64,000 nucleotides of DNA from Phanerodontia chrysosporium (Eukaryota > Basidiomycota > Agaricomycetes > Polyporales > Phanerochaetaceae): assembly GCA_001910725.1 (NCBI GenBank), contig MJGA01000014.1, positions 248,001-312,000 on the forward strand, given 5' to 3'. The notes under the pieces are model-generated. The model ran no database searches and had not been told where the DNA came from. It saw nothing but the letters and a program-made list of their open reading frames with translations. This document shows positions 41,031 to 51,843 of the stretch, one piece after another. How positions within the stretch are numbered: the first letter of the stretch is position 1; every line of letters starts with the position of its first letter. Both the position numbers and the translations under genes were made by a program.

Positions 41031-42320
41031 GTTACGACTATGCGAATGGACCGCCGCGCATGCTTTACGCACTGTGCGTGCAGAGCGTTGGACGCTGCGA
41101 ACATGTTCAACTTCCGTTCTGGGTTCACGAGACAAACAAGTCACAAACATAACGTGCGCGCCCGTTGATTCCTGTTCAACAAGAAACAAACGTGACTCAC
41201 CGATCGACGAGGGCTTCGAAGGACATAAATACCCCACCTCCTCCGCTGGACTCTGCATCTCAACTTCTCCCCTGAGCTTCATTCTCCCCGCAAGACATCG
41301 TCCGCTCGCCTCCGCTCTGGACATGGATGGTGAGTGACCTTTGCTGCTGGCGACGACGCGGCACCAATCTGACCGTTTTACAGGAAACGGGGGATATTCT
41401 AGGGGCAGGGGGTCTGGGCGGACGAGTGTCGTCGCGCACCGCCAGGGTCCCTGCACCTCGCCGAGGGCGTGGTCCGACCCCACGTCTGACGGACGCCGCA
41501 GCGGCAGGCTGACCACGGCCTGCCGCACCACGCGGTACAGACTACGTGTTGCCGGGCTGTGCGGCCTGCGCCCACCACGTCTGCAGAACAGCGGGCGGCG
41601 CCTACCTGTGCTTAGCTTTCTGGACTTCGGGCTCCGCTGGCGACGGCGGAGTCCACCCAACCCGGTAGGATACGTGCGCACCTGGTGCGCACTCCTCTTT
41701 CCGTCGTCGACCACGGTATGAGGACCTCGAGAACCCTCAGACTGTCGGCCGGGGACTCGCTCGTAGTCCGAGCGGGCAACGATGGCCCGTGGTCCGGCCC
41801 ATCGGATGGCGCGGCAGCGGCGGGGTCGAGTCCTCGTCGTGTCGGGCCCACTGGCGGTGCAAACGTTGGCTTCGGCGGCGTCTGTACTCAGGCCAGGTCG
41901 CCGGCAGCTGGTCGGAGGCCAGAGCCAGCTGTCTTGATGCGCGACATGCTCGTGAAGAGACGGGTAGCGCCGTCTCTGCGCGGTGCAACATGGGAGCTGG
42001 GGGATACCGTGCATGACGAGAAGGCCTGGCCTGATCGTATTGGTTTCGGGAACACGCTATGACGTCTGCGTGCGCCTTGAGGCCTCGCGCTGCACATCAT
42101 GTGTAGTCGCGTGCAACGTCGGGAGGTGGCCCCTCATCGACGGAGTTTCTTCTCTCTTCTCTGCCTTGCTGACGTCTAACAGCGCAAATACGACAGGCAA
42201 AGGTGAGTACCCCGAGGGAGGGCGACTTCGGTTGTCCTGGCGCAGACCTTTTCGTGGTCCTCGGGATAAGTAGCTCACGGGCGTCCTGCTCGCGAGCGAA
42301 ACCAACATGCGCATAAAGAC
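41031..42320 (+). repeat. Interspersed repeat family 1, copy D
   Basis: About 1.29 kb, inverted relative to copy F (54705-55985) and strongly similar. Gene-like layout: CATAAATACCCC box (about 41225), ATGGATG at 41323 followed by a 50-nt GT-AG intron, then an Arg/Gly-rich frame (GYSRGRGSGRTSVVA; CTSPRAWSDPT; DGRRSGR) that in this copy runs to a TGA at about 41721. Near the 3' end AAAGGTGAGTACC leads into the tail module 42205-42315. The 5' end is where D and F stop matching (about 41031). Confidence 0.7.
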
Positions 42321-43860
42321 ATGCCTGTCGTCATATATAGGCACTGCTTGGAGTCGGACTGTACGTTTGTCAACAGCTTCTATGGAGCACCATTTGGGAT
42401 GTCGCGACGTACCATATTGACCGACGGTGTGACTTAAACACGAGTTCCTAACCGTTATCTTCTGATCCTTTGCGCATGTCCCTCGCGTCCTTAGCAGCGT
42501 AATACAGTGATGAGATACCATTAGTGAGCTTCGCGATTCGCTCTGCTCTGATATCCAAGGAAGTGTCGGACATAGCAGCGCTAGTAGGGGTAGGCACCAT
42601 GACGAAGCAGGAAGCAGGCACCCCGTAGGGACTCAGCAGAGTCATTAAAGCTACCTGTATGGTGATAACGACAGAGGACCAGTATCTATATTGGCTGCAA
42701 GAATTGTAGCCTAGTGAGTAGAAAGACGAGCAAATGACGACTGCAGACGAACCTGATGCCGCGCGCCTTCGCCCCATAACGGTCAGCCTATGTCACACCT
42801 TACTTCCCGCATCTATTTCTCCTATAAAGGGCGGAATACATCGTGTGTTATACACTGAGGGCGCGGATAGAAGGGACGCGAGGAAAAGGTATCGCCTCTG
42901 GACGTCGTGAGCAGGGACGCTTTGCGCGGCCATTGCCTCCTCGGCGCTCCCACGTGGCAAGGCGGAAATCACCGAGCCACCAAGAGGTTCGGCAATTTGG
43001 CGCCATCTCGCTCCTCCAAGCCCAAACATGGTCTTTCCACGAGATGCGTCGTGCTTTGGAGATCGCGCGTTTTGCTTACACCATCATCAGAGCGCTATGC
43101 ATGATGCATGAGGCTGCTGCCTGAATGTAGGCCATAGAGTGCGTTCACTCGCATGAGCCCCACTCCCGCTGTGGCAAGATCTGCGCTGTTCGACGCAGCA
43201 CCGCGCGGCCCCGTATTACGGTACCGCAACACATTCCGGACGACTGTGCAGCGCCAAGACCAGGCGGTGAGGTCCGTCGAGAACCCCGCCGATGCCGCCC
43301 GATCTAGGGCACCAGCGCTGGGCCCATCAGCAGGCGCGGGGGGCGATCCGCAGCCATCGCAGACGGGGTCGCCCGCCGTGCACCGAAAAAAATCCTGGAG
43401 ACCGGTTCGACGCGTCTCGGCCCCTGCGATTCCTCGTCGATGCAGCGGCGTGTGTGCCTGCAGCTGCGCAGCCGCGAGGTGCTGACGCGCCTGCTGCGCG
43501 GGCGACGTGTCCACGAACACGCGAAGCCCCCCCATCAGCGTCATATGGATCACGCTCGACCCGAGGGCGGGGTACGCCATTGCGGCGCAGTCGGTCGCCC
43601 GTGTGCAAGGCGTCGCTTCACCGCGGTGAGAACCTCTCTGCTGTGACTCTCGAATTTTGCTGGTTGACGGGCGTGATGGTCAGTCGTGCGGTGCGAGGCG
43701 GGGCCCACATCTTCGGGATCACTTGCGCTGCGTTTCTGGCGCCACCGGTGGGCGTGAAGGGGCACCGATGTGTGTCGGAGTCCACGTGCGCATCGATATA
43801 GAAGGCGTCCGCGCGCAGCCTGCGTCGCCCGCCTTTCGTTTTGCCACCGCCCTACCGACC
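42321..43860. other. Upstream region of GT8-1, no gene called
   Basis: Contains short ORFs on both strands without recognised families. The 3' half (43150-43860) is GC-rich and carries TTGCGGCGCAGTCGG at 43580-43594, which recurs upstream of the other two GT8 genes. Confidence 0.4.
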
Positions 43861-45011
43861 ATGCGCATGTCTCCGTACCTCCAGAGGTACCAGCACTATA
43901 TCCCTCTCGAGTCGCGGGACGGCCTGCTCTCCCGACGACCCAGCCTGCTCCACGCCTGCGTCGTCGGAGTGCTCTTCGTGTCGCTCCTGCTGAACTTCGT
44001 TCATTGGGTCCGCCCAAAACGCACGCTGCCCTCGCCGCTGGACGACTTCCAGCAACTGTGCGTGTCCTCACTGATGGTACTCACGACCCATACTTACCTC
44101 CCCTCGCTTGGTTTAGAAAACAGTACCCCCTTCTCAATGCGTCCGCTATCCCGCATCTATCAGACGAAGAGTGGCGAGGCGCCGCGGTGGTGACCACGTT
44201 GTACTCAGACTCCTACGCGCCAGCGGTTGCCACGCTCGGTCACTCGCTGCAGCTCGTGAACTCCAAGGCGCGCCGTCTCGTCATGTACATCCCATCGCAG
44301 GTCTCCACCGAGGCGCTCTGCCTCGCGACCGCGTCCGGCTTCGTTCCCCTTCCCGTCGAGCGCATCCCGCCCCCGTCTAACGGGCGCGGCATGCGCAAGC
44401 AGTTCGTCGACCAGTACACGAAGCTGCGGCTCTGGTCTCTCGACACGCTGCCCGAGCCCGTGACGCGCCTCGTGTACATCGACAGCGACACGCTCGTGCT
44501 GCACAATTTCGACGAGCTCTTCGCGCTGCCGTGGGAGTTCGCGGCGGCGCCGGACGTGTGGGCGGGCGACCCGGGCTTCACGCTCGCGTTCAACGCGGGC
44601 GTGCTCTTCCTGCGGCCAGACAGCGCGCTGTTCGCGTCGCTCGTCGGCGCGCTCGGCGTCGCGCGCTACCCGCCGGCGTTCGCAGAGCAGGCGTTCCTGA
44701 ACCAGTTCTTCGCGGCCGACGTGCTGCGCCTGCCGCTCGCGTACAACGGGAACCTCGCGATCAAGCAGCGCGCGCCGCGCGTGTGGGAGACGCTCCAGGA
44801 CGAGATGCGCGTCCTGCACTACACCGTGAACAAGCCGTTCCTGTACGACAGCACGCGCCCTGTACCGCTCGACCGCCTCGAGGAGCGGGTGCGGGAAGCC
44901 GCAGAGGAGTTTGGAGGGGTGTTCAGGGAGGAGATGGTGCAGTGGGGCGATATGTGGCGAGAGACGCGGAGGGTGTATGCGAACCAGCTGAGGGAGTGCA
45001 TGATACCCTAA
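43861..45011 (+). CDS. Glycosyltransferase family 8, type II membrane protein (GT8-1)
   Basis: Two exons, 43861-44057 and 44117-45011 (donor GTGCGT), 363 residues. A short cytosolic N-terminus and one membrane anchor (SLLHACVVGVLFVSLLLNFV) are followed by a luminal GT8 domain: AAVVTTLYSDSYAPAVATLG, the metal-binding DxD in RLVYIDSDTLVLHNFDELFA, PDVWAGDPGFTLAFNAGVLF with conserved NAG, and HYTVNKPF near the end. GT8 enzymes retain donor-sugar stereochemistry (glycogenin, galactosyl- and GlcNAc-transferases); location inferred as Golgi. First of three tandem same-strand copies with identical exon 1 length (197 nt) and intron phase. Confidence 0.9.
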
Positions 45012-45639
45012 CGACCCCCTGTCCTTACGCCGTGGTGCGTCGTCAACTTGACATAAGCCTAGTCACCACTCTAATCTCATCAATAGTGCATTGCTCCCCA
45101 GTATTATATGATGCTTCCCTGAACATTACCACGTCAAATTTGACATCGACTAGTGACTGCTCTCATCCATCTGTGCACGCAAGCTAACCGCTAGCTGTCT
45201 GATACTCTGCGCCGCGGCCTTGCATGCGCTGCTGACACACATGGGAAGCAGCTGCACCCGCGACATATTGACCACACTCCAGAGTACGGCCGCAGGGTTC
45301 CGTCGGGCCATGGGCGCCCTTGATAGCGTCTGCCAGCCGCAGTGTCGACGGCTGGACTTCCTGACTCGGAGCCGAGGCCTGGTGCGAGCAACCCGCCGAG
45401 GCTTCTTCTTCTGAAATATAGCCACACTCGGTTCGTTCCTCGAAAGGCATCGACGGGGCCCGCTCGACGAATCGTGCCCAGCTCACTGCCCAGGGCCGCT
45501 GTGGTACAGGCCACCGGGCACCGAGTGGTCACGCACAGACAACAGTCGCACAGAGGGCAGCAAGGGGTGACATATACCCTTGGCGACGCGGCAGGCCCGC
45601 CGACACCACTCTCCGCGGAGCCTACGTGCAACTCTTCCT
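45012..45639. other. Intergenic after GT8-1, no gene recognised
   Basis: GC-rich sequence with only shadow-like ORFs. Leads into repeat copy E. Confidence 0.35.
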
Positions 45640-46040
45640 CGATCGATCGCCAAGCCCCGAGGCGCGGAGGCAAGCTTGGCGTGCTTCTCCGGGCAGCGCA
45701 TAAATGTGGCGCCCCGCGCGTTCTCTCTCGCCAGGCTCGTTGTCCTTCACCTCGTCCATCTCGTGCGTCGCCTCCTCTTCCTCTCTACCTCGCCATCGCT
45801 GACACGTCCTTGCAGCGAGCTGGGTACCTGGTGGCGGGTCTGCCTGCGGCCCGGGGCTGAAACCCGGGACGGGTGCGGTTGGCTGCTTGGCGGCTGGCTG
45901 CCGTGCTCGCCGGGTCGAGGGGATGCGAGGTGCAGGAAGGGCAGCCACGGGGAGGACATCACGGTAGGATTTCTTTCTCCCGAGGGACGGCGGCTTCAGT
46001 CATCCTGGCGCAGACCTTTCTGCGGTCCTTGGGATAACTC
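45640..46040 (+). repeat. Interspersed repeat family 2, copy E (tail truncated)
   Basis: Shares with copies B and C the block CTGACACGTCCTTGCAGCGA through CTGGCTGCCGTGCTCGCC, and the peptide end IADTSLQRAGYLVAGLPAAR. It has its own CATAA-type box (GCGCATAAATG, about 45698). The tail module starts at 45970 and keeps all three stems, then stops at GGGATAACTC (46040); the usual AAACCAACATGCGCC end is missing. The sequence immediately after is coding-like F-box-family sequence. Confidence 0.6.
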
Positions 46041-46977
46041 CGTCCTCGCACTGCCGCGTTGTACGATGCGCTGAGCGCAGACTTATGGAGGACACAGTAC
46101 AGGAATAGTGGCCTTGGCCTAGACGCAGGTGACGACTGGACCGACGGACAGGTGCACAAATGCTTTGCCGTCGACTGCGCAGAGCACGCTTGGGAGTGCC
46201 CGACCACCCGTTCTGCGTATACGCGGAAACGGTGCGTGTTCGATCGCACGCGTGTACAGGTGCCTGTTATAATGATTTCCTCCCCACAGAGCGCGTCATA
46301 GCCGAGCTCCGCGCGGACGAGCCCTTCCGTGGCCCGACGAAGACGCTGGAGGACACAGAGGCCGCGCCGCTCTGGATGAACGACGATGTTTTTGGCTGCA
46401 TCGCTGTCGTGAAGAACATGGTCATGGTCACCGCCCCAGCGGGCGGCGACCTGCGCAGAATAGACGTGTCGCCCTTCCTCGAAGAGCACATCCTCTTGGA
46501 GCACAGCTTTGCGTCGTTTCCGCCGTGCCGCACCATGGCGTTGAAGACGTTCGAAAACACCGGCGAGTGCGCATGGCGTGACCGTGGCAGATGTCGCGCG
46601 CTCTGTGGAGACCATGTGCGTCACTGGGACGATCTATTTTGCTCACTGACATGGCGATACAGATTGCTGTCGCGTGTGACGACGGAAGACGTGTCCAGGT
46701 GGCTGCGTCACAACGTCTGACGGAGACGACACTGAGGTCTTTCCGAAGACGTGGACTGTGCAGGACGTATTTGACTCCGTAACCACCGTGTACAGCTGGT
46801 TCGACGTGGTGTGAGTCTTCGCAAGTGTCCCAGTGTGTATGTTGCGCGCTGATCGACGTTGCGGCTCACAGGAGATGGGCAGGCCTTGACTACGAGGACG
46901 GCACCGAAGGCGGCCGAGAGTTCTTCTTCTTCCACACGCGCAAACTGCCAGGGAATACTGCCGATATGGGATGGTAA
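46041..46977 (+). pseudogene. F-box-family gene lacking its N-terminal F-box, next to repeat copy E
   Basis: The coding-like part begins within bases of the repeat: DALSADLWRTQYRNSGLGL then KCFAVDCAEHAWECP, matching residues downstream of the F-box in the gene at 60999-61980 (FWRKLLRASGLGL; ECAKHAWACPDPACG). After an intron (donor GTGCGT at 46231) come ERVIAELRADEPFRGPTK, LEEHILLEHSFASFPPCRTM and GVTVADVARSVETM, again matching that paralog (ARRSFATFPALTTM; GVTVHDYLIAVSE). Final exons read DDTEVFPKTWTVQDVFDSV and, after another intron, FFFFHTRKLPGNTADMGW with a stop at 46975-46977. One middle junction could not be phased. The missing F-box suggests that insertion of copy E removed the 5' part. 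Confidence 0.55.
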
Positions 46978-47937
46978 CCACGAGGGACCGCGACAGTGGT
47001 TGTCGGAGAGACTCGGAGTTCTTCTTGAACGATGCTAGACGTACACTGGCACCTTACGATGTTGCAGATGGAGCAACAAGCCATCTGCACTGCCAGTGGT
47101 TTGCTCATGATATGTAGTCTGATGCGGCATTGGACAGCACTGCCAATGACAGAGTGGATGGCAACGGCCATACGATTGAGTGCAGGATGGTCGCTTTGAA
47201 ACATGATGACCTGCGGGTGTTGCGCCACGTGGGCGGGCAATCACGGAGATTGCCGTGCCACAAAGAAAACGACAAGCCAAACGTCTTTTCTTCTCAGCCC
47301 GCAACACGGACTCAATGCCGTAGGAACTGTGCTTGCTCATCGCGCTTTGCACAAGCTGTGCGGTGCTAGGTGCTGTGCTCTTCCGCCGTGCTCTCCGAGC
47401 CAATATTCCGCACCCAGCTGCTTCTGACCGGTGTCGACCGTCTCCAACCGCCCGCACGATCAGTATCGAGTGCATCCGCAGCTGTCACCGCCTGCATGTC
47501 CAATCCCGGTCAGTCGCGCGTCTCACAGCGCGCGCCTCTGATCCGAAGCGTGCAGGCTTGCACCCCCCGAACAGCGGGTCGCGCATAGTGCGGGCAGACA
47601 TCCAAGACGCGTTGCGGCGCAGTCGGTTCGGTGCTTCTAGAGGCGGGCGTGGCTGGGCGGTTGCCCCACGCGGTGTGGTGCCGGCGGAAGCGGCACCGTG
47701 CGCGCGCCTCCGCGGACTGCTTTTGCGGCCGCGAAGCATAGCTGGCGACTGTGCATTCCCTTGGGGCCGTGTACGCATGCCGCGCCTGCGGTATGATTGA
47801 CGTCACGCCACCACCTGATAGATGCACGGCGCCAGGCGTCGGCGTCCGAGAAGGCGGTGGGTTAGAAAGGGTGGGGAGTGCAACGAGGCGCGAGCCACCT
47901 CCGACTCCCAGCCTCCTTTCGCCCTCGCCGTCCTCCC
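46978..47937. other. Upstream region of GT8-2, no gene called
   Basis: No recognised ORF. Contains TTGCGGCGCAGTCGG at 47612-47626, about 310 bp before the GT8-2 start, as in the other two copies. Confidence 0.4.
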
Positions 47938-49075
47938 ATGTTCCCGTCCCGCTACCTGCAACGGTATTCCTCCTATGCCTTGATCGAGCCGTTCGAGAAG
48001 CAGCCAGCGCGGAGACCGAGTTCACTTCACTTCTGGCTCGCTGGGTTACTCCTCGTGTCCGTGATCCTCAACGTCTTCTACGCAGTCACACGTCCGCATG
48101 GCCTGCCGTCTCCTCTGGATGACTATCAGCAACTGTAGGTCCGCTCCCTGCTTGTGCTTTCTCAGCAACTCAGTGTTTCACAGGAAGCACCATCCGCTTG
48201 TAAATGCGTCTGCTGTACCGCCCCTGTCACAGGAGGCGTGGCGCCGCGCCGCTGTGGTCACCACCCTGTATTCCGACTCATATGCCCCCGCCGTCGCCAC
48301 GCTCGGCCACTCGTTACGCCTGGTGAACACCTCGGCCCGACTCGTCGTGCTCTATTTGCCCTCACAAGTCTCGCTCGAGGCCCTCTTTCTTGCAACCTCC
48401 TCCGGCTTCGAGCCGCATCCCATCGAACGCATCCCACCGCCTGCCGACGGCCGCGGCATGAACCGACACTTTATCGACCAATACACCAAACTAGCGCTCT
48501 GGTCGCTCGACGCCCTCCCTGACCCCATCACGAGTCTCGTGTACATGGACAGCGACACCCTAGTGCTGCGCAACTTCGATGAGCTCTTCGCGCTCCCGTA
48601 CTCTTTCGCGGCGGTGCCCGACGTGTGGGTGGAGCACGGCTTCACGCTCGCGTTCAACGCCGGCGTGCTCTTCGTGCGCCCGGACAGCGCCGTGTACGAT
48701 AACCTGCGGCGCGCGCTCGCCGTCGCGCGCTACCCGCCCGAGTTCGCGGAGCAGGCGTTCCTGAACCAGTTCTTTGCGACGGACGCGGTGCGGCTGCCGC
48801 TCGCGTACAACGCGAACCTCGTGATCAAGCAGCGCGCGCCGCGCGTGTGGGACGCGCTCCGCGCCGAGGCGCGCGTCCTGCACTACACCGTCGCGAAGCC
48901 GTTCGTCGCGCACAGCTGGCACCGCGTGCCCCTCGAGCGCATCGACGCGCGCGTGCGCGACGCGGCGGACGAGGAGGGCGGACGCTTCAGGGAGGAGATG
49001 ATGCTCTGGGGCGAGATGTGGCGCGAGACGCGGAGGGTGTATGCCCAGAGCATCGAGCGCTGTCTCGGGAGATGA
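47938..49075 (+). CDS. Glycosyltransferase family 8, type II membrane protein (GT8-2)
   Basis: Exons 47938-48134 and 48184-49075 (donor GTAGGT), 362 residues, start MFPSRYLQRYSSYALIEPF. Membrane anchor FWLAGLLLVSVILNVFYAV, stem SPLDDYQQL, then the GT8 domain with DxD in SLVYMDSDTLVLRNFDELFA and VPDVWVEHGFTLAFNAGVLF. Very similar to GT8-3 in the last 200 residues (AVARYPPEFAEQAFLNQFFA), so these two are the younger duplicates. Nothing broken. Confidence 0.9.
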
Positions 49076-50705
49076 GGGAGAAGCGGCAACCCGTGTTGCA
49101 GTTCGTCTTGTCCATTTCCCGTTGCATATACCACTTACTGCAGTTCGGTAATATTATGTCTTCAAGTATGTCTCTAATGTACTGTACTCCATCTGGGACG
49201 GCGGGATCATCCTAGTGTATAATAAATTCCACGTCATGTCCATACTTTCAGCCCGAGTCTCAGAATGGAGCCATGTGTGAGCTCCACATCCGACGACGGG
49301 GAGCACGTGGTTGAGAAGGGTTGTGCAGCCCGCACGCCAGAAGCCAGCAGCATGGAACGGCTAGTGCGCTGCATTTAGTAGCGCATCCTGTTCAACAGGC
49401 CAGCGTGTTCAGCGTTTCGTGCGAGTGAGCGGAGCGTCGGCACCGAAGCCGCCAGCATCAGAACTATGCTCCATCGAAACTGTCGAGAAGTGCGCAGCCA
49501 AGAAGCAATTCTTCTGTTTGTAGTGATATTGAGAGCGCACCCACTCGACTACAGGGTTCGAGGGCGGGTGCAAACACCGTGCCCGACGCCGGCGCCTATA
49601 TCCACGTGTCCGAGTTTTGCTGTCGGTGATTGCCGTGCCACAACGATATCGAGCATCCGGCCTTTTTTCTTTCCCCTCCCGCCAGGCCTTGTCCGTGTTC
49701 GTGCGCGCAAAACCCCCGCTTGCCGGCGTCTCACATCTACGGTGCGTAGCAGTGGATCCCTGCTTGCAAAAGTGATGTCCTACTGGGTCTTCGGAGAAGA
49801 CATCGTGTGTGCACCATCGCGGCGCCGACCTGGCTCGGGCCATTTAGCGGCCGTGCCTTGCTGCGGCACACAGTCCCTGGGGCCGAGATGCGTGATACAA
49901 CAGGCGCGGCGCACATACACGGCGCTTACGCAAGGTGCCAGTGTGAACGTAACATACCCGCCGGCGTTGCCCGCGCCCTAGCCAGCAGGTCCCAGAGGTG
50001 TGGTGCGTCGGCCTGCGAACCGACAACCCACCACCCACACCGGCGCAGCTGCGCACTGCCAAGCCCACCCTGAATCCTGGCGGGCGGGGTGCCAGCGGGG
50101 CCGCGCTATCCTCGTCTGAGCGCCGCCGACCATCAGGGCTGGACGCGTCCGCAGCGGTGTCGAGCCGCTTCTCTGGCGGGATTACCGCATCGCGTGCCCC
50201 AGCAGGCCGCGGTCGCTCCCGGGGCGAGAGGGGGCCGTGCTGCACGAACTGCGCAGGGGGACACCTCCCCTGCGTTCCTGCTGCGCACGCGCCCCTCGTG
50301 GACGCGTCGCGCGCGCAGGAGGGCCGGCCTGAGTTCGGGCGGCATCCGACGCGCATTGCGGCGCAGTCGGCCCCCGCGCTGCTCTCGGTTGGCTGATCTG
50401 CGGATGCCCGCCCACGGTCTCGTTCCTCACGCTGCTTGATGCGGCGATCCGACAGACCCACACCAGGCCCGATTGCACGCGCTGTTCCAGATCCAGAATG
50501 AAGTACGCGTGCGGTGTAGCTAGCAGGGAACTGCCGCTCGAACTCCTCCTGCCTAGAGACCATCTGCTGCCATAAAGACGGCATTACCAGTCTCGGCTCT
50601 ACTCTGTATGCAGAATACGGCAGACCCGGTCGACGAGCAGCAAGTGAGCAGCAAGTCCGCCTTTCACGTTCAGACAACTCGACGTTTTTCGTTAACTCCT
50701 TCATT
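49076..50705. other. Intergenic and upstream region of GT8-3, no gene called
   Basis: 1.6 kb, the 3' half very GC-rich with long shadow ORFs on the minus strand that lack natural composition. Contains TTGCGGCGCAGTCGG at 50356-50370. Confidence 0.4.
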
Positions 50706-51843
50706 ATGGACGTCTCGCGATACCTTCGCAAGCGTCGTGCCTTCGTCGTGCTAGAACCGTTCGACGGATCTTCACATCGAAAGCCCAACCTCCTTTGCAC
50801 CGGCCTCGCCGGTCTGTTCCTTGCGTCTCTCCTTCTCAACCTCGTTTACACCTGGCCGCGCTCTCGTGGACCACCATCGCCGCTCGATGACTACCAACAT
50901 TTGTGAGTCCTGATACTGTGTTTGGCGTCGGCTGCTAATGGGCCATCGTAGGAAACGAACACCACTAGTGAACACGTCGACAGTGCCGCCTCTGTCCGAA
51001 GATGCTTGGCGAGGAGCTGCAGTGGTCACTACCCTATTTTCCGACTCCTACGCCCCCGCCGTCGCCACCCTCGGCCACTCGCTGCGTCTCGTGAACACGT
51101 CTGCCCGGCTCATCGTCCTGTACCTGCCGTCGCAGGTCTCGCGCGAGGCGCTCTGCATCGCGACCTCCACCGGCTTCGTGCCGCACGTCATCGAGCGCAT
51201 CCCGCCGCCCGCCGACGGGCGCGGCATGAACAAGCACTTCGTCGACCAGTACTCGAAGCTGATGCTCTGGAAGCTCGGCACGCTGCCGGAGCCGGTCACG
51301 AGCCTCGTGTACATGGACAGCGACACGCTCGTGCTGCGCAACTTCGACGAGCTCTTCGCGCTCCCGTTCCGTTCGCGCGGCGCCCGACGTGTGGGCGCGA
51401 GCACGGGCTTCACGCTCGCGTTCAACGCCGGCGTGCTCTTCGTGCGCCCGGACAGCGCCGTGTACGAGAACCTGCGGCGCGCGCTCGCCGTCGCGCGCTA
51501 CCCGCCCGAGTTCGCGGAGCAGGCGTTCCTGAACCAGTTCTTCGCGACGGACGCGGTGCGGCTGCCGCTCGCGTACAACGCGAACCTCGCGATCAAGCAG
51601 CGCGCGCCGCGCGTGTGGGACGCGCTCCGCGGCGAGGTCCGCATCCTCCACTACACCGTCGACAAGCCCTTCATCGACCACAAGTGGCGCCACGTCCCGC
51701 TCGAGCGCCTCGACCATCGTGTGCGCGAGGCCGCCGCTGCGCGCGGGGGCGTCTTCAAGGAGGAGATGCTTCTGTGGGGAGAGATGTGGACGGAGACGAG
51801 GAGGGTCTACTATCAGGAGATCCAGAAGTGCTTGGGCAGATGA
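50706..51843 (+). CDS. Glycosyltransferase family 8, type II membrane protein (GT8-3), locally scrambled
   Basis: Exons 50706-50902 and 50952-51843 (donor GTGAGT), 362 residues, start MDVSRYLRKRRAFVVLEPF. Anchor LLCTGLAGLFLASLLLNLVY; DxD in SLVYMDSDTLVLRNFDELFA. At about 51366-51412 the translation reads FRSRGARRVGASTGF where GT8-1 and GT8-2 have a conserved PDVW stretch; shifting the frame by one recovers AAPDVWA, so paired indels shift and then restore the frame over some 14 codons. Length is unchanged. If real, this copy has lost a conserved strand next to the active site; if an error, the gene is normal. Confidence 0.88.

Noticed and set aside
42205..42315. Hammerhead ribozyme, TPP riboswitch, spliceosomal snRNA or 5S rRNA as identity of the repeat module
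   Set aside because: The GAAAC at the end suggested a hammerhead core but no CUGANGA partner is present; TPP, U1, U2, U4, U5, U6 and 5S signature sequences as I know them are absent.
41031..42320. Family 1 repeats as Helitrons or TIR transposons
   Set aside because: Ends lack TC...CTRR with a terminal hairpin, and no matching inverted termini or consistent target duplications could be found.
44205..44819. Long antisense ORFs over the GT8 genes
   Set aside because: Exact shadows of conserved GT8 coding sequence, repeated over all three copies.
49844..50839. 331-codon minus-strand ORF upstream of GT8-3
   Set aside because: Arg/Ala/Gly-rich translation without natural structure, in a very GC-rich stretch.
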